Source: Diadema setosum (taxonomy: Eukaryota > Echinodermata > Echinoidea > Diadematoida > Diadematidae). From it: 64,000 bases of DNA. Below, one piece after another: positions 46,701-58,000 of the stretch (its first letter is position 1; each line of letters starts with the position of its first letter). The stretch is taken from contig CM067067.1 of the NCBI GenBank assembly GCA_033980235.1, positions 26,000,451 to 26,064,450 on the forward strand. The letters are read 5' to 3'. The notes under the pieces were generated by a model, which worked only from the letters and a program-made list of their open reading frames with translations, ran no database searches and had not been told where the DNA came from. A program made the translations under genes and the position numbers.

Positions 46701-49300
46701 TGGAATATTATACCGCTCAGAAATTTTCATCAACAAGTATGGAGAAGACAAATGCCGCTGGTAAAAAAATAAAAAAAAAATCGTATGGTCGACGTGCTCG
46801 GCGCTACCACTTCCGGAAGTTACACCGACCCTCCACGCTGATCCCCGCAAAGGCCGCCGTAAATTGGTCGGAGTTTCTTTCCACGACCGTCGTGTGGACA
46901 CAGGATCGTGGTAAGATAAGTATAAATTTTAATTTTAATTGCTGCGCCATAACATTTTACTCCAACTAGAAATACGTCTGAACATGGCTGACGTCGTGGT
47001 GAGTTCCTCCGACCGGAGGAAGTTACCATGGCCTTGTTCAGACGGGCACTACTCCGACCCTTCCTCCGAAGTTACTCCAACCAAAACTGCCCTCGTCTGA
47101 ACATAGCTATTATGTTAAGAGTTGATTCTAGCTGTGTTCAGACGGAGGCAATTTTGGTCGGAGTAACTTCGGAGGAAGGGTCAGAGGAAGCTTGGTCGGA
47201 GTAACTTCGGAGGATAGGTCGGAGTAGTGCCCGTCTGAACAAGGTCATGGTAACTTCCTCCGATCGGAGGAACTTACCACGACCTCTTCCTCCGAACGAG
47301 ATACTCCTGAGTTTTCTCAGGAGTATTTCGCTACCACGACTAGAAGGTCGGAGTAAATTGCCCGTGCGGACAAGCCTTCGGAGTATCTATGAACTTACAT
47401 GCCTTACGACCTAGGTAAAACTTTATGGGTCAAATCGCAATGTTGACATTTTGCGACTACACGTGCGCATGTAGTGCAATTCTAACCTAGTCGATCGCGC
47501 AACGAAAAAGCTAGCGCTCATGCAAAAATTTCCGTCAACAAGAATGGAGAAGACAAATGCCACTGGTAAAAAAAAACAATCGCATGGTCGACGAGCGCGG
47601 CGCTACCACTTCCGGAAGTTACACCGACCCTCGCACATAAATTGGTCGGAGTTTCTTCCCACGACCGTCGTGTGGACACAAGGGTCGTGGTAAGATATGC
47701 ATTAATTTGAATTTTAATTGCCGTGCCATAAATTTTTACTCCGACCAGAAATACGTCTGAACATGGCTTCTGAATCTTCAAATTGCTCAAACAGACGGCG
47801 GCATGGAACCCCGATCATCAAAGGCACAAGTGCACGTATGGAATTCTTCTGTGCATCCATAGAAAAATGAGGGATGTTTGAATAATTACAGCCAGTTGGA
47901 ACTCCATCTCTCAAACCTCCTTGGTTTTACAATGTCCATTTCGAACGCACTGCAAAATAACGATATATTGATGTCATATAAAATCATCTGGAGAGTGTAA
48001 AAAAACTGTCAATTGCTCATTTCGTTTTACCATCCTCTATGGACTTTTCTCGAGAGTCAACTTTTCTCGAGAATCAATCACAGTCTCATAGGCTCTTACC
48101 AGTTAGAATTCCTACTGCAGTACATTCCTGGGAGATGTTTATCTCAACATAAGTTCATGTACGCATAAATTCCAGTAAATAAATTCCCGTACTCTTTTAT
48201 GCATTCTGCACAAAATTAATGTCCGAAAACAATATTTATTGGTATTTTACATGACAATAAAATACTTTGAACTTTGAACTTTAACGTAAATTAAAGAAAT
48301 AGAAGTGTACCTATTGCGTTCCTCACTGTTAACAATAAAGCACTGATGACTTTTACAAGAGTGAAGAGAATAATAGCTGCTGGATTATACTGACAAAAGG
48401 ATGACCTTATGATATCTTATACTCAAACCAAAGTGAGAAAATATCGAGATCACCTCATCTACTGCGAATTGATATTATGGTTATAGATATCACTGTTATG
48501 AGGCAGAGATTAGAGTCACCTTGAACGCGTGGAATATTTTGTTTCCTTATTGTTTCAATGAGTATGAGGTTACCTTTAACGATCATGGGGAGGAGACTGG
48601 CTCGTGATGTGCTCATCACTGACCCGAACAATTTGCTGACGTCAACCTTAGGAAACCTTAGCAACAGGTGTCCTAGATACGCGTAATAACAATTTTGTTT
48701 CTTTTTGGTTTTTCTATTTTTGTTACCGTCTTTCCTCTTGTCGTGGCAGAGTTCTTTTCATCGCTGGGGAATTCATGTCAACTTCAAGTTGACAGCTTCT
48801 GTTTTTCACCCCTCTTGACATTTTGATTTGATTGAATTTCAGACTTGTTCCCTGAGAAAACCAGGATAATATTTATGTGCAATATTATCCCTTTCGAAGG
48901 AGTTGCAATCATTGTTTGGGAACAATCATATAAGTTTTCCTGTTCATTTTCAAACATTTTTATTCAATTTGATATAAATCTAGATTTTTAGTTCAATTTC
49001 GTCCCAAGAAATCTGGAATATGTCAATCCTATAGACAAAGTCTATTCAATTATAGTCATTTGTCACAACATTTTCGTCATTTACAATTCAAGTTCGTCCG
49101 TCACACTCGCTGCAGACATGAGAGCAAAAGCAATTTCGTCTTTTAGCGATCATTTTCATCAAATTTTCCTTAGAATTCGTCTCATATCTTTTTTGTTGTG
49201 ATTTCTTGGTAAGGAAATTAATTTCTTCCTGCAACCATTCACTTTTACCAAATTTAGGAGTAAAATGAATACAAATGTACCCCATATCCCACCCACAAAA

Positions 49301-49346
<46 letters not shown>

Positions 49347-51285
49347 ACTACATCCTAATCAGAGTACACAAGGAGATAGTCATACTGTCACACAAACGAA
49401 AACAGAGATCTGCGATTTCCATGCACATGATGAATAAAGACAAGTTTACATGCATGTGCGTTTGTAGGGGGTGTATATAGATCAAGTTTAAGCCCGTTCT
49501 AACGTAAAACATAAAAGACGTTAAGTTCTCTGCCGTTTTGATATTGTGTGTTTGTATGTGTGTGTGTGTGTGTGTGTGTTTTGTGTGTGGGTGTGTGGAG
49601 GTGGGGATACAAGTGTCTGTATGTTACTCCCAAATGTGGAAAAAGTGAATAGTTGCAGGAAAAAAGGAAATAACCAATAAAATCACAACAGAAAAGATAT
49701 GAGACGAATTTGAAGGAAAATTTGACAAATATGATCGGTAAAAGACGAGATTGCTTTGGCTGTTGTTTGTGCAGTGAGTGTGGCGGACGAATTTGAATTG
49801 TAAATGACAAAAAAGTGTGACAAATAACTAAATTGAAAGACTTTGTTCGAAAATGATCCACGAAAGACGAATTTGAAACAAGGATTGGCCCACTCAAGAT
49901 TTCTTGGGACGAAATTGAACTACAAATCTATTCAATTGAATGAAAAAAAAAAATGAAAACCTATAGTAGCACGTTAGACCGTACAGCTGTTTTAGTTTTT
50001 AGACACTGTAGCTGAAAGCTGTAATAAACAAGGCCTTTCCACATTTTCCTTCAGCTGCATTTATGTACGTATATTACCTACCTTCTTACTTGATGGTATA
50101 GGCCTATATTTATGTTTACCTACGGATATGAACAGAGAGTTGGGAGCCCATCTCCCTGGTTTGAAATAGCATCATTTCTGCATTAATACCGCTATTTTTG
50201 AACATTCCTCTCTGGGGGGGGGGGGGGGGGGAACTCCATCCATTTCAAGCTTAATCGCTTATGATGGTGGTCTCCTGCATTCATTGATCTCTGTTGTTTA
50301 CTGAAAAAAATACTGTATATCTTATTTTATGTTTCTGTGTATCTACATTGCTCAATGCAATCACCTATGTGTATCTATTTACTGTTATCGATTTATTTCA
50401 CTGCACCTGTTATTCTTTGTTCTTTGTACTTTTTGAAGTATGTATTCAAATTGCATCTGATTGAATGCAGAAATAAAAACAAACAAACAAACAAACTTAA
50501 GTTGCTTTAGACAGGTTTAGTAAACATCTTTATGTTCTCGCCCACTTTTCAAGAGCGGAGTAAGATTAAAAACACTTTATGTTCAAATCCTCCAGTTGAA
50601 TGTCTGTTATGGTATATGATTAAGAAAGTAATCATTATAAACATGATTTTTTTTTTTTTTGTTCATTGTACTGAAATTACAACTAATCTTCGTACATCAG
50701 AGTCTGTCCACCCAAGAAGTTTGCTTTTTTTTTTGGTGATAGTAGACATCTTTAACTCGTTCATTGATTCCAGTTTGTATGTTTCTATCTACAATCAATC
50801 TGACAACGTGAAGCATGTGGGATGTTGCATTCAATATCATTGCTGTGTATTTGCATGAGAAAAAAAAATAACAACGCATCATTTAACCAGAACACATTGT
50901 TAATTGTTCATTTTATAAAAAGATGTATATTTAGATTGGACAGCTTTCGTCTGAATAAATGAATACATTTCAAACTAGACAGGTTTACCATCTGCTCCTT
51001 ATTGTAGCTGGTAATGTTGGTGTTGTATATCCACGCTTTGCTGACAGAAAACGAGTACACTTCCATGGCGAGCCGGTTATATTCCTCCAGGAATAGCACG
51101 CACTGGGTTTCGTTCGAGTTGCTCCCAAGTTCTTGGACTGCCAGCTCGTCCATAATGGATACTGCTTCCATCCCGATGGCTTGTGGCGTCGCCTGCGTGG
51201 GGATACTTTTCGCCGCCGTCAATCCGAACTTGGCGGCCACCAGAACGACGGCGAAAAAAGCCGCGTTGCGAAAGAGCATGGTCAT
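30912..51285 (-). CDS. ACE: Angiotensin-converting-enzyme-like dipeptidyl carboxypeptidase (M2), 13 exons, complete
   Basis: Exons: 51285-50989, 46182-46024, 41003-40916, 40565-40422, 39826-39626, 38859-38753, 37264-37092, 35903-35680, 35332-35188, 34727-34629, 33809-33687, 32836-32655, 31009-30912. Phases agree throughout: 2,040 bases, 679 residues, a single catalytic domain. The signal peptide spans about residues 1-25. The zinc site is HEMGH (His407, Glu408, His411) with Glu435 in FHEALGD, 28 residues after the first His as in known ACEs. Also present are [19 protein letters not shown] (Lys535, His537) and the Y-I-R-Y chloride/substrate motif (Tyr544, Arg546, Tyr547). An active extracellular peptidase that removes C-terminal dipeptides is expected. 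All introns are GT-AG except intron 9 (GC-AG). Introns 1 and 2 are about 5 kb each and filled with mobile elements. The last exon adds a short hydrophobic tail. Confidence 0.9.
31080..31826. mobile_element. Extra ~750-bp segment in copy 1, probably a retroposon
   Basis: Copy 2 goes directly from gtgatcacatgatatacag to the sequence that in copy 1 follows aatcaaatacag. The segment ends in an A-rich tail (gaataaagaaatgattcaat), as retroposons do. No protein is recognisable. Confidence 0.45.
33848..34039. mobile_element. Second, shorter histone-stem-loop foldback element
   Basis: 192 bp of the same family (tgaaatctttgaag, gtggcgg.agaacgttggg, acggtgcaccacgt), flanked by ATATATATT (33839-33847, 34040-34048). 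It contains two perfect GGCCCTTTTCAGGGCC hairpins, on plus at 33970-33985 and on minus at 33953-33938. It lies in ACE intron 10, 37 bp before the acceptor of exon 11, and is absent from copy 2. Confidence 0.8.
35488..35575. repeat. GAT/GAA purine-rich microsatellite
   Basis: GATGATGAC units, then GAAGAA/GGA, in ACE intron 8. Confidence 0.85.
35680..35903 (-). CDS. ACE: ACE exon 8: zinc-binding catalytic exon
   Basis: It carries [18 protein letters not shown], the substrate-channel segment [28 protein letters not shown] and STPKHLH. Both zinc histidines, the catalytic Glu and the third zinc ligand are intact, so there is no sign of an inactive enzyme. Confidence 0.93.
36700..36990 (+). mobile_element. 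Retroposon 3' end with GAAT/AAAT tail
   Basis: gggctaccctgtgaaaataa followed by a GAATGAATGAAT/AAATAAATA tail. The body upstream is uncertain. ACE intron 7. Confidence 0.45.
37576..37698. repeat. CG run flanked by TG and long CA runs
   Basis: About 13 GC units, then GTGTGTGT, and after 15 bases a run of some 75 bases of CA. ACE intron 7, about 310 bases downstream of exon 7's... opposite side is exon 7 at 37,264. Confidence 0.9.
40723..40762. repeat. CA microsatellite
   Basis: About 19 CA units in ACE intron 3. Confidence 0.9.
41540..41690. mobile_element. Fragment related to the GTCAC...CCGGGCAA palindrome family
   Basis: tttgtcactccgttccgggcaaaccttgcg and the following cgcac-rich text resemble the ends of the 43.9-44.8 kb element. 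It is truncated and is followed by what looks like a retroposon 3' end (41,690-41,830). Confidence 0.4.
41911..41960. repeat. CT microsatellite
   Basis: Interrupted TCTC/CCTC run in ACE intron 2. Confidence 0.9.
42657..43908 (-). pseudogene. Degenerate non-LTR retrotransposon (RT domain end and 3' tail)
   Basis: Minus-strand pieces: 43,919-43,608 with TDFSMAFD and [12 protein letters not shown] (RT palm), and 43,373-43,002 with [22 protein letters not shown] and [15 protein letters not shown] (thumb and connection). These belong to the CR1/Jockey superfamily pattern. The pieces are in different frames. A TTATG tandem run at 42,660-42,684 could be its tail. It lies in ACE intron 2. Confidence 0.7.
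43909..44808. mobile_element. 900-bp palindromic element (GGCC.TGTCACACC ends)
   Basis: Left arm begins AGGCCCTGTCACACCG and the right arm ends CGGTGTGACACGG-like (gaaaggtgtgacacggcctt). Arms of about 400 bp match imperfectly (gggcaagctacgcgggctt, gattttccagca, gtacctgcgt.ggagttgcct). No ORF. A nonautonomous DNA transposon or foldback element in ACE intron 2, next to the LINE relic. Confidence 0.75.
46378..46450. repeat. Second locus of the CACGAGTCATAC repeat
   Basis: cccacgagaccgacacccacgagtcatacagtccacgagtcatacag: the same unit as at 10.7 kb, followed by decayed units (tgaattcgac, tgagttcgac). ACE intron 1. Confidence 0.75.
46491..47769. mobile_element. Composite of two direct MITE copies around a palindrome
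   Basis: Copies at 46,491-46,991 and 47,304-47,769 share long stretches (ggtcggagtaaattgcccgt, accacttccggaagttacac) and both end cgtctgaacatggct. Between them, 46,993-47,283 is an inverted repeat with the same TIR words. ACTCCTGAG-TTTT-CTCAGGAGT hairpins start each copy. Located in ACE intron 1. Confidence 0.75.
48190..48285 (+). mobile_element. Retroposon 3' end
   Basis: gacaataaaatactttgaac followed by tttgaacttt is a typical LINE/SINE tail with short tandem units. The 5' limit is unclear. Confidence 0.4.
48975..49932. mobile_element. Long foldback element with subterminal repeats
   Basis: Left end tagatttttagttcaatttc and right end gaaattgaactacaaatcta are inverted copies. Both arms carry spaced copies of a TTCGTC/GACGAA word. 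The centre holds CA and TG runs. About 960 bp, no ORF, ACE intron 1. Confidence 0.75.
49298..49341. repeat. CA microsatellite inside the long foldback element
   Basis: CA run near the centre of the 49-kb inverted repeat, partly mirrored by the TG run at 49,549-49,580. Confidence 0.85.
50320..50497 (+). mobile_element. Retroposon 3' end with AAAC tail
   Basis: tgattgaatgcagaaataaa then (AAAC)n. ACE intron 1. Confidence 0.45.
50989..51285 (-). CDS. ACE: ACE exon 1: signal peptide and N-terminal helices
   Basis: Two in-frame ATGs (51285 and 51279) open the frame; the first was chosen. A hydrophobic core ([16 protein letters not shown]) is followed by a mature N-terminus. The exon then gives [13 protein letters not shown] and the family-typical WIYNTNIT segment, ending QM at a GTAAAC donor in phase 0. 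Confidence 0.85.
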
Positions 51286-52786
51286 GGTTTTGGTGCTTAC
51301 CAGGCAGCAGACCCTCATAAAACTGAGTACTTTCTCTCCAATACAGTGTATATCAAAGACCGTAGCCAAAACCAAGACAACAAACCAAAGCAGAACCAAA
51401 CAAACCCGTCCCATACAGTCAACAGTGTTACACTGCGTACATCACTTCCCATTGGGCCATTAGACTAGGGGGAAAGTTTTCCTGAAACTCCATATTATGA
51501 AGTGATCGCAGAGGCCTGGATAATGTGTTTTCACCGTGATGGGCATGCCGAGAGGAGGGTAAGATAAGAAGGAGATGAAGGAAACATTGGGAAGAAACCT
51601 TAGGTATGTTTGGTATGTGAGTATGTGCTTGACATTGGTAAGCAATATAGCCCTACGTAGGAGGGATTGGTAGAGGTCAGTAGGTCCAATACTTGCTCGA
51701 TACGACCTTTGGAACTATGGGTGCGTTTATCAACTCTTTTTCTCGGCAGAAACATGTTTTCCAAACAGCTGTCAGGAAATTTTTATGATATGATAAACGC
51801 AAAGCTATTTATGGGGTTCGGTAAGCCTTTTTGAAAGCCGCAATTATTTTGTGCTTTCCGAAAAAGGTTTCCGAACGAGTTTCCGAACAGGTTTCCAGAA
51901 ACCTGTTTCTAGAAGCCCTTTAAAGCGAGATAAACGCAAAGCTACCTTGAAACGGCTTTGTACCGCGGTTACGAACCTTGCCGTCTCCTCGGGTCGAATT
52001 GCGCAATGCAGCTGCGCAGTGACAAGGCCAGTTTTCGTGTTCGCGATGAGTTGATAAACGCAACTAAATGCTAGACGCGTTTGGCCATATTTCCCTTTTT
52101 TGGGGGGGGGGAGGGGGAGGGGGGTGGGGTGGGCGAGTCACTCACTTATATGACGAATATTTAAAAAAAAAAATACGTTTATCATTACTTTTTCAGCTTT
52201 CTAAGACTACACAATTTAATTTTGTATACTTGACAATTTTTTTTCCCAAAAAATATTCTCCTTTCCCGCTACTTGCCAATGTGGACAAGCAACTCTTTCG
52301 CAGTTGAATGATTAGAATATGAAGTATGAAATCCATATATTTTTTTGTAATTTTCAATAAACCGATCTATTTTAAATTGTTAATGAGTCAATGAATGGTT
52401 CATAGCAGATATGTGGTTTTGCAAAAGCAGACAAAGCGGACCAAAACACATCATAGCAGAAAAAGCTCTGATATTCAGTTTGTTATGCGTACTTTCATTT
52501 CGGATTTTCATTTTCGTTGAATAAGCATATATATTTCAACTCTGTTTTCATACTATGTATGTGTCCTTTTACTCTGAGGACTTTTTTTTTCTGGCAATAA
52601 TCTCTTGTATTTAACGCACGACCTTATTCACATGACGACCTATTTAAAACTAGATTCGAGAATTGTCAAGCCTGACAAATCAGGTGATGCTATATATAAA
52701 TGATTTCTAAGATTCTCATGGAAGAAAAAGGAATCAAACCCTACAGATTTAAAATGGAAAGGGCATAATGTTGACAAAGAGACAAA
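51286..52786. other. 5' flank of the ACE gene
   Basis: Should contain the ACE promoter and 5' UTR on the minus strand. I see no clear TATA box. It carries the MITE at 51.7-52.07 kb and a G run near 52,105-52,130. Confidence 0.5.
51717..52066. mobile_element. MITE with TGCGTTTATCAACTC ends
   Basis: GTGCGTTTATCAACTC at 51,721-51,736 is inverted at 52,048-52,062 (GAGTTGATAAACGCA). Internal copies of GATAAACGCAAAGCTA occur near 51,790 and 51,930. About 350 bp, noncoding, upstream of the ACE start. Confidence 0.65.
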
Positions 52787-53640
52787 ACGAACCTTATTTT
52801 GACATACAAGATGGCGTCTGAGGAAAAAGCCATTATCTTATGAAATGATCCTATTGACAAGGTCTATATCTGTACAAAATATGGGGCAATATACCATGCA
52901 TTTACCAAAATGCAAGACGAAAGTTGTTTGATCCTTTACTCTACTTTAGACAGCCGAGCTTGCGTCTGATTAGAAAGTTGTTATTTCATAAAAGGATCCA
53001 TATGACATGGGCTATTGTGTGCAAAATATTGGAGTGATCGGGCATGCAATTACCAAGATACAGGACAAAGTAGTCTTGACCCCTGACCCTACCTCGCACA
53101 GCCAATATGGCATCTGAGTCAAAAGTCGTTGTTTTATAAAATGATTCAGGTGACATGGTTCATGTACAAAATCTGGCGCCGATTGAACATTTACTAAGCA
53201 AGATACAAAATAAAGAATATTTGACCTTTGAACCTCATTTGCACAACCAAAATGGCGTCTGACCAAAGTGTCGTTATTTTACAAAATGATCCATCTATCA
53301 AGGCCCATGTGTGTGTGAAATATGGCGGTGATACCATGTACACTATAATGAGGTTACAGAATGAAGTATATTTGACCTTTGAACCACTTTACACAGCCAA
53401 GATGCATCTGAGCCAAAAGTTGTTATTTTGTGAAATGATTCTTGCAACATGGTCCTTACGTGTGCAAAATGTGGGGAAGAGTGGACATGTATTCACGGAG
53501 ATGCAGGATTAAACATTTTTGACCTTTGATCTTAATTTTCCTACCAAAAATGGTGTCGGATGAAGTATTTGTTACTTTTTGAAATGATGATCGTGACATG
53601 AACTAAACATGTGCAAAATGTGGGGTTGATAGGACTTGTT
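52787..53640. repeat. Degenerate tandem array, six units of about 148 bp
   Basis: The word ATGGCGTCTGA or a variant recurs with its last base at 52821, 52970, 53117, 53262, 53411 and 53560 (spacings 149, 147, 145, 149, 149). Units also share TTGACCTTTGAACC-like, TTATTTT-AAATGAT and TGTGCAAAAT words. No protein function is evident. Confidence 0.75.
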
Positions 53641-53821
53641 GTTCTTGATCTATTGCACAAAAAGTGGAAGAAAGAAATAAAAATGAATAAAAGTTAAGGT
53701 ATTGTATAGAAATTTGAAGGATAAGGATAAAAGGATCAGAAAAAGATAAAGTCAGGAAGGGATAATAAGACTTATTAAACAAATAGAAAAAATATAAGGG
53801 TTTTAAAAAGGCAAAAGAATT

Positions 53822-53882
53822 GGCAGGGGGAGCCTCGAACACAGGACCTTAAAAGCCCGATGCGCTATCGACTGACCTTTTT
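53822..53882 (-). pseudogene. tRNA-Lys(UUU)-like relic
   Basis: On minus: A-box-like TCAGTCGATAGCGCA (53875-53861), anticodon region with CTTTTAA, and B-box-like GTGTTCGAGGC (53842-53832). It is shorter than a tRNA and the anticodon stem is damaged. It is a SINE head or a tRNA pseudogene. Confidence 0.5.
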
Positions 53883-54019
53883 CATATCCCATAGGCTCTG
53901 TGTATTAAGCAAAATGACGCTACATCGAAGCCAAGTGCCAATTTCAACCAAGTGTATCAAACGTTATCCCGACAACCAATGAAAAATAAAAGAGTACATT
54001 GACGATAGCCCAAAGTCTC

Positions 54020-54285
54020 AGCTACAACATATTAAAATCTGGGAGAAATTCACTGAAGGGTAAGTGAGCTAGTCCTCGATAAAAACAGTCATGTCAATTT
54101 TCATATCTAGAAAAAAATGCACTCCCATAGAGATAACACGTAAACTGGTCAAATTTGACAAGGTCACTTTTAATCCATTAACGTCATCCAATCAAAATTC
54201 TGATATTACGTTACTGAAATAAGCTACAACATACTGAAATCTGGGTGAAAATCAGCAAAGGATAAGTGAGTTACGCTCGAGTGAA
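54020..54285. repeat. Two-unit direct repeat, period about 202 bp
   Basis: gctacaacat.ttNaaatctggg.gaaaNtcaN.aaaggNtaagtgag occurs at 54,021 and 54,223. Text around 54,530-54,930 with several TGACGTCA words looks like an interspersed repeat as well. Confidence 0.55.
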
Positions 54286-55079
54286 CTTAAAATTTGATGA
54301 CGTTATTTTGAAAATTTATTTTTTTTTATTTCATTGAGGAATTTGATATTTCTAAATCATTTTGCAAGCATCCGGCACCCATGACATGATATCTACAGCT
54401 CACCTGCTTTGAGAATATGTAAAGAAAATGGGGGGGGGGGGGGGGGGTCACCGTCCATCCTGACGAATAAAATGGGGTTAAAAATTGGCGGTTTGGGGGC
54501 ATATTATTTGCACTGTATATCGCCATTGACGCACGCGCGGAATTGAAACTTTGACGGGCCTGTATGACGTCATATTGAAACGGATTGACTTGAAACTTGG
54601 TAGAATTCTTTCTTGATATCTTAGACGTCTGATTCAATGTGAAAGACGGGAAATTTCTATTGCATTCGAGCTGCGCGTGCGTGTATGCGCGCGTACGCGT
54701 CCGTCGATTTTTTTAATGAAATGCTCCAAATGGCCTGAAACATGTGCAAAACAATTTTGAGCTCGATTGGAGAATAAAAAAATTATAAACGTGATCAAAT
54801 TTTTTGAGATGAATGAATAGAGCTTGACTTCAGCTATATGATTTGTAATTTTCATGAAGAAATTCCATTCTATCAATGAGATATGATAATGATCGAGATG
54901 TCACATAATGACGTCATAATGACGTCAAGGTTGACTGATCACAATGATACATTAGATCTGTCGTCCTTAAGACATGATGAATATATGGTATAAGTTTGTT
55001 ATTGATAGTCGAAGGACTTTTTGAGTTAACCTCTGCATAAGATTTGAGGAGAAAGAAATAAAGAAGAAGAAAGAATTTG

Positions 55080-58000
55080 TACAGAATACAACTTCAACTT
55101 CAGCTTTAACTTCATTTTCATTTCCACTGAGTAAACAGGGAAAATTATATACAATGCATTAACAGAACATATTTGTAACAATTTAAAAGAAAACGTACAT
55201 GTGATCACGAGTGATAACATAAATTCATTTTCTAAGGTATCGCATATACATATGCATAATAAAGGATTGGAATGAAAATGGAGGTTCCCACTAAAAAAAC
55301 AAAGCTGGTAGGGTATGGGACCCTCGGAAAATACATAAGAGAACAAATAATGACTTAATGAAACTACAAACATTACATGAAACAAAATCAAAGAAACCAA
55401 TGTCAAATGACATGAAATCAACTTAGGAAGGGGAAAAAAGAAAGAACAAAGGAAAAAGAAGAAAAAGGGGGAATATGAGACTACAACACGCGCCATCGTG
55501 GACACAAGCAGACTGGATGATGCAAGTGTAATGATAAAACTCCCTGGATTGATATTGCGAAGGATTCGGTACATATACCGGTATGAATGCAGAAGAGTGG
55601 ATATACAAAAAAGGAGAGAGAAAGAGAATAGACACACGGTTATACGGTACAATAAAAGTAATATCTTAGGAAAACTTATGTTTGACATATTATGTTTCTT
55701 TTAAAAAATGATTTCTGTATGATTGCTTAATGTTGGATATGAAAATGACTTGATTGAGACAATAAAAACGAACCTAATTCGGTTGTATATCATAAGATTT
55801 CAATAGAAATGATTTTAATTTGTTCTTGAAAGAATTCAAAGTTTGAGCTGATACTTTGTCGTTGGGAAGTGAGTCCCAATACTTTGGCCCATCCTAGATG
55901 AAGATGTGCTGAGCCAGCAAAGTCCTAAAAAATGGCAAATGGAATTTATTGGATGGCCTTGTTAGATGATTGTGAATGGATTAATTTTTGGAAACCTTTT
56001 TTATTATTTTTATCATGATTATACATAAATTATCCTTAATTAGACAAATGCAAATCGTTGATTTTAAACATTTCATTTTCAAAAAGTAACGGATCAGTAT
56101 GGGAAAAAAAAATCAGTGTGACATATAATACGCAGTGACTTCTTTTGTAACAGAAGTTATTTATCTTAGAGTGTTTGATATGTATTTCCCCACACAAGAA
56201 TACCATAATTTAAATAAGGCAATATGAGGGATGAATATAATGCAAGCAGGGATGACAAAGGAAGACAAAATTTAATCTTGTTAATTATAACAATATTTCG
56301 TGAAATAATCTTACATATACTATCAATATGAAATGTCCATGAAAGCTTATTATCAACTGTTATTCACAGAAATTTGACATGAGAAACATTTTCCAGTGGA
56401 GTGCCATCAAAGACAATGTCAAAAAGCATAATATTTTGTTTTTTAAAGATTGAGAGATAATTTGTTAGCTTTTATCCATTGAGCGACTTTTTCTAATTCA
56501 GATTTTAATGTATTTACAAGGGTAAGAGGATTATTATGCGAAAAAAAAAAATAAATTTGAGTCATCCGCAAAGAGAATGAAAGAAAGAATATCTGATGAT
56601 CTACAGAAATCATTTACGTAAACAAGAAACAGAAGCGGACCTAATAGACTTCCCTGTGCGACCCCATATTTGACATTTAACATTTGTGAATTACAACCAT
56701 TTAAAGAGGCATATTGCTTCCTGTTTATGAGGTAGCTCCTGAACCACTCCAAGGCCTTCCCACGCACTCCGTAATGGTGTAATATATTAAGTAAAATATC
56801 GTGATTAATAGTGTCGACGGCCTTGAAGAAGCCCAGGAACAAACCTATGAGATGTGAAGATTTGCCGATAGCATGTGCCACTTTTTCTACAAAACTCAAT
56901 AATGCATGTGTGGTGTTATGTTTTTCCCAAAATCCACACTGAAAATTTGAGAGTATATTATTGAATTTCAAAAAAGGAATAGTTCTTTTGTAAACAATTT
57001 TTTTAAGAATTTTGGACAAAGTACATAACAAAGAAATTGATCTACAATTATTAACATCTAATTTGTCACCTTTTTTAAGCAAAGGATGACTTTTTATATT
57101 TTCATACTTTCAGGGACAATACCATTAAAAAGGAACAAATGAAATATGTGAGCTAAAGGATCCGCAATTCAAATATTACCCCCTTCAACGGAAAATTACT
57201 GATGTCATCGTGTCCAGCATTTTTTTTTTTTTTTTTGGAGCTAAAATCAGAAACAATGTTGATTATCTCCTGACTCTATATGTTGGACTAAGAAACATGG
57301 AGCTGGAATTTGATGGACCTAGAAACTCAGAAAAATGTTTGGTTTTTTTTTTTTGAAGGAGGAATGTTGCTTGCAAGATTTTCCTCAATTGAAGAAAAGT
57401 GATTATTCAAAATATTACAAATTTGATGAAAATCTTCAAAAATTTCATCATCAAATCTAATTTTAGTAATATTAGACTTATTATTTGATATATTCATTGC
57501 TTGCTTTAAAACTTTCCATGTATTTTGCATATCATGCCTATAAAATTGTAACTGCTTAATATAATATTTTTTTCTCTTCAATACCTATAATGTCGTCAAA
57601 GTATTTTTATAACTAGCATATTTTAGTTTTGATTGCTCAGTAGGTTTCATTTTAGATTTACTGATGATATAAATTGTTCTTTCTATTTATTGAACGAAAG
57701 AATGATTTAGAAATCCAAGGGAGCCTGGGTACTTTTTTGTAGTTGGATGGTTTTCTCTACGTTTTGGAATATGAATGTCCAAGAGTTGAATAATAATATG
57801 CATAAAATATTCAAAAGAGAAATTAACATCATTTGTGTCAAAAATAGGAGACCAGTCTATCGTGTCCAAACTAGCATCTAGATTTTCATGTGTAATTCTT
57901 CGTCTTAATAAACAAGTAGATTTATTATCAATAGTATCAATAGTATTTAATAAGAAACTAGTCAGAATGGGGAAATGATCTGTAATATCTGAAAGTAATA

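Noticed and set aside
55026..55688. A 220-residue hydrophobic minus frame
   Set aside because: U-rich, low-complexity 3' region of the LINE on this strand. The apparent membrane segments come from base composition.
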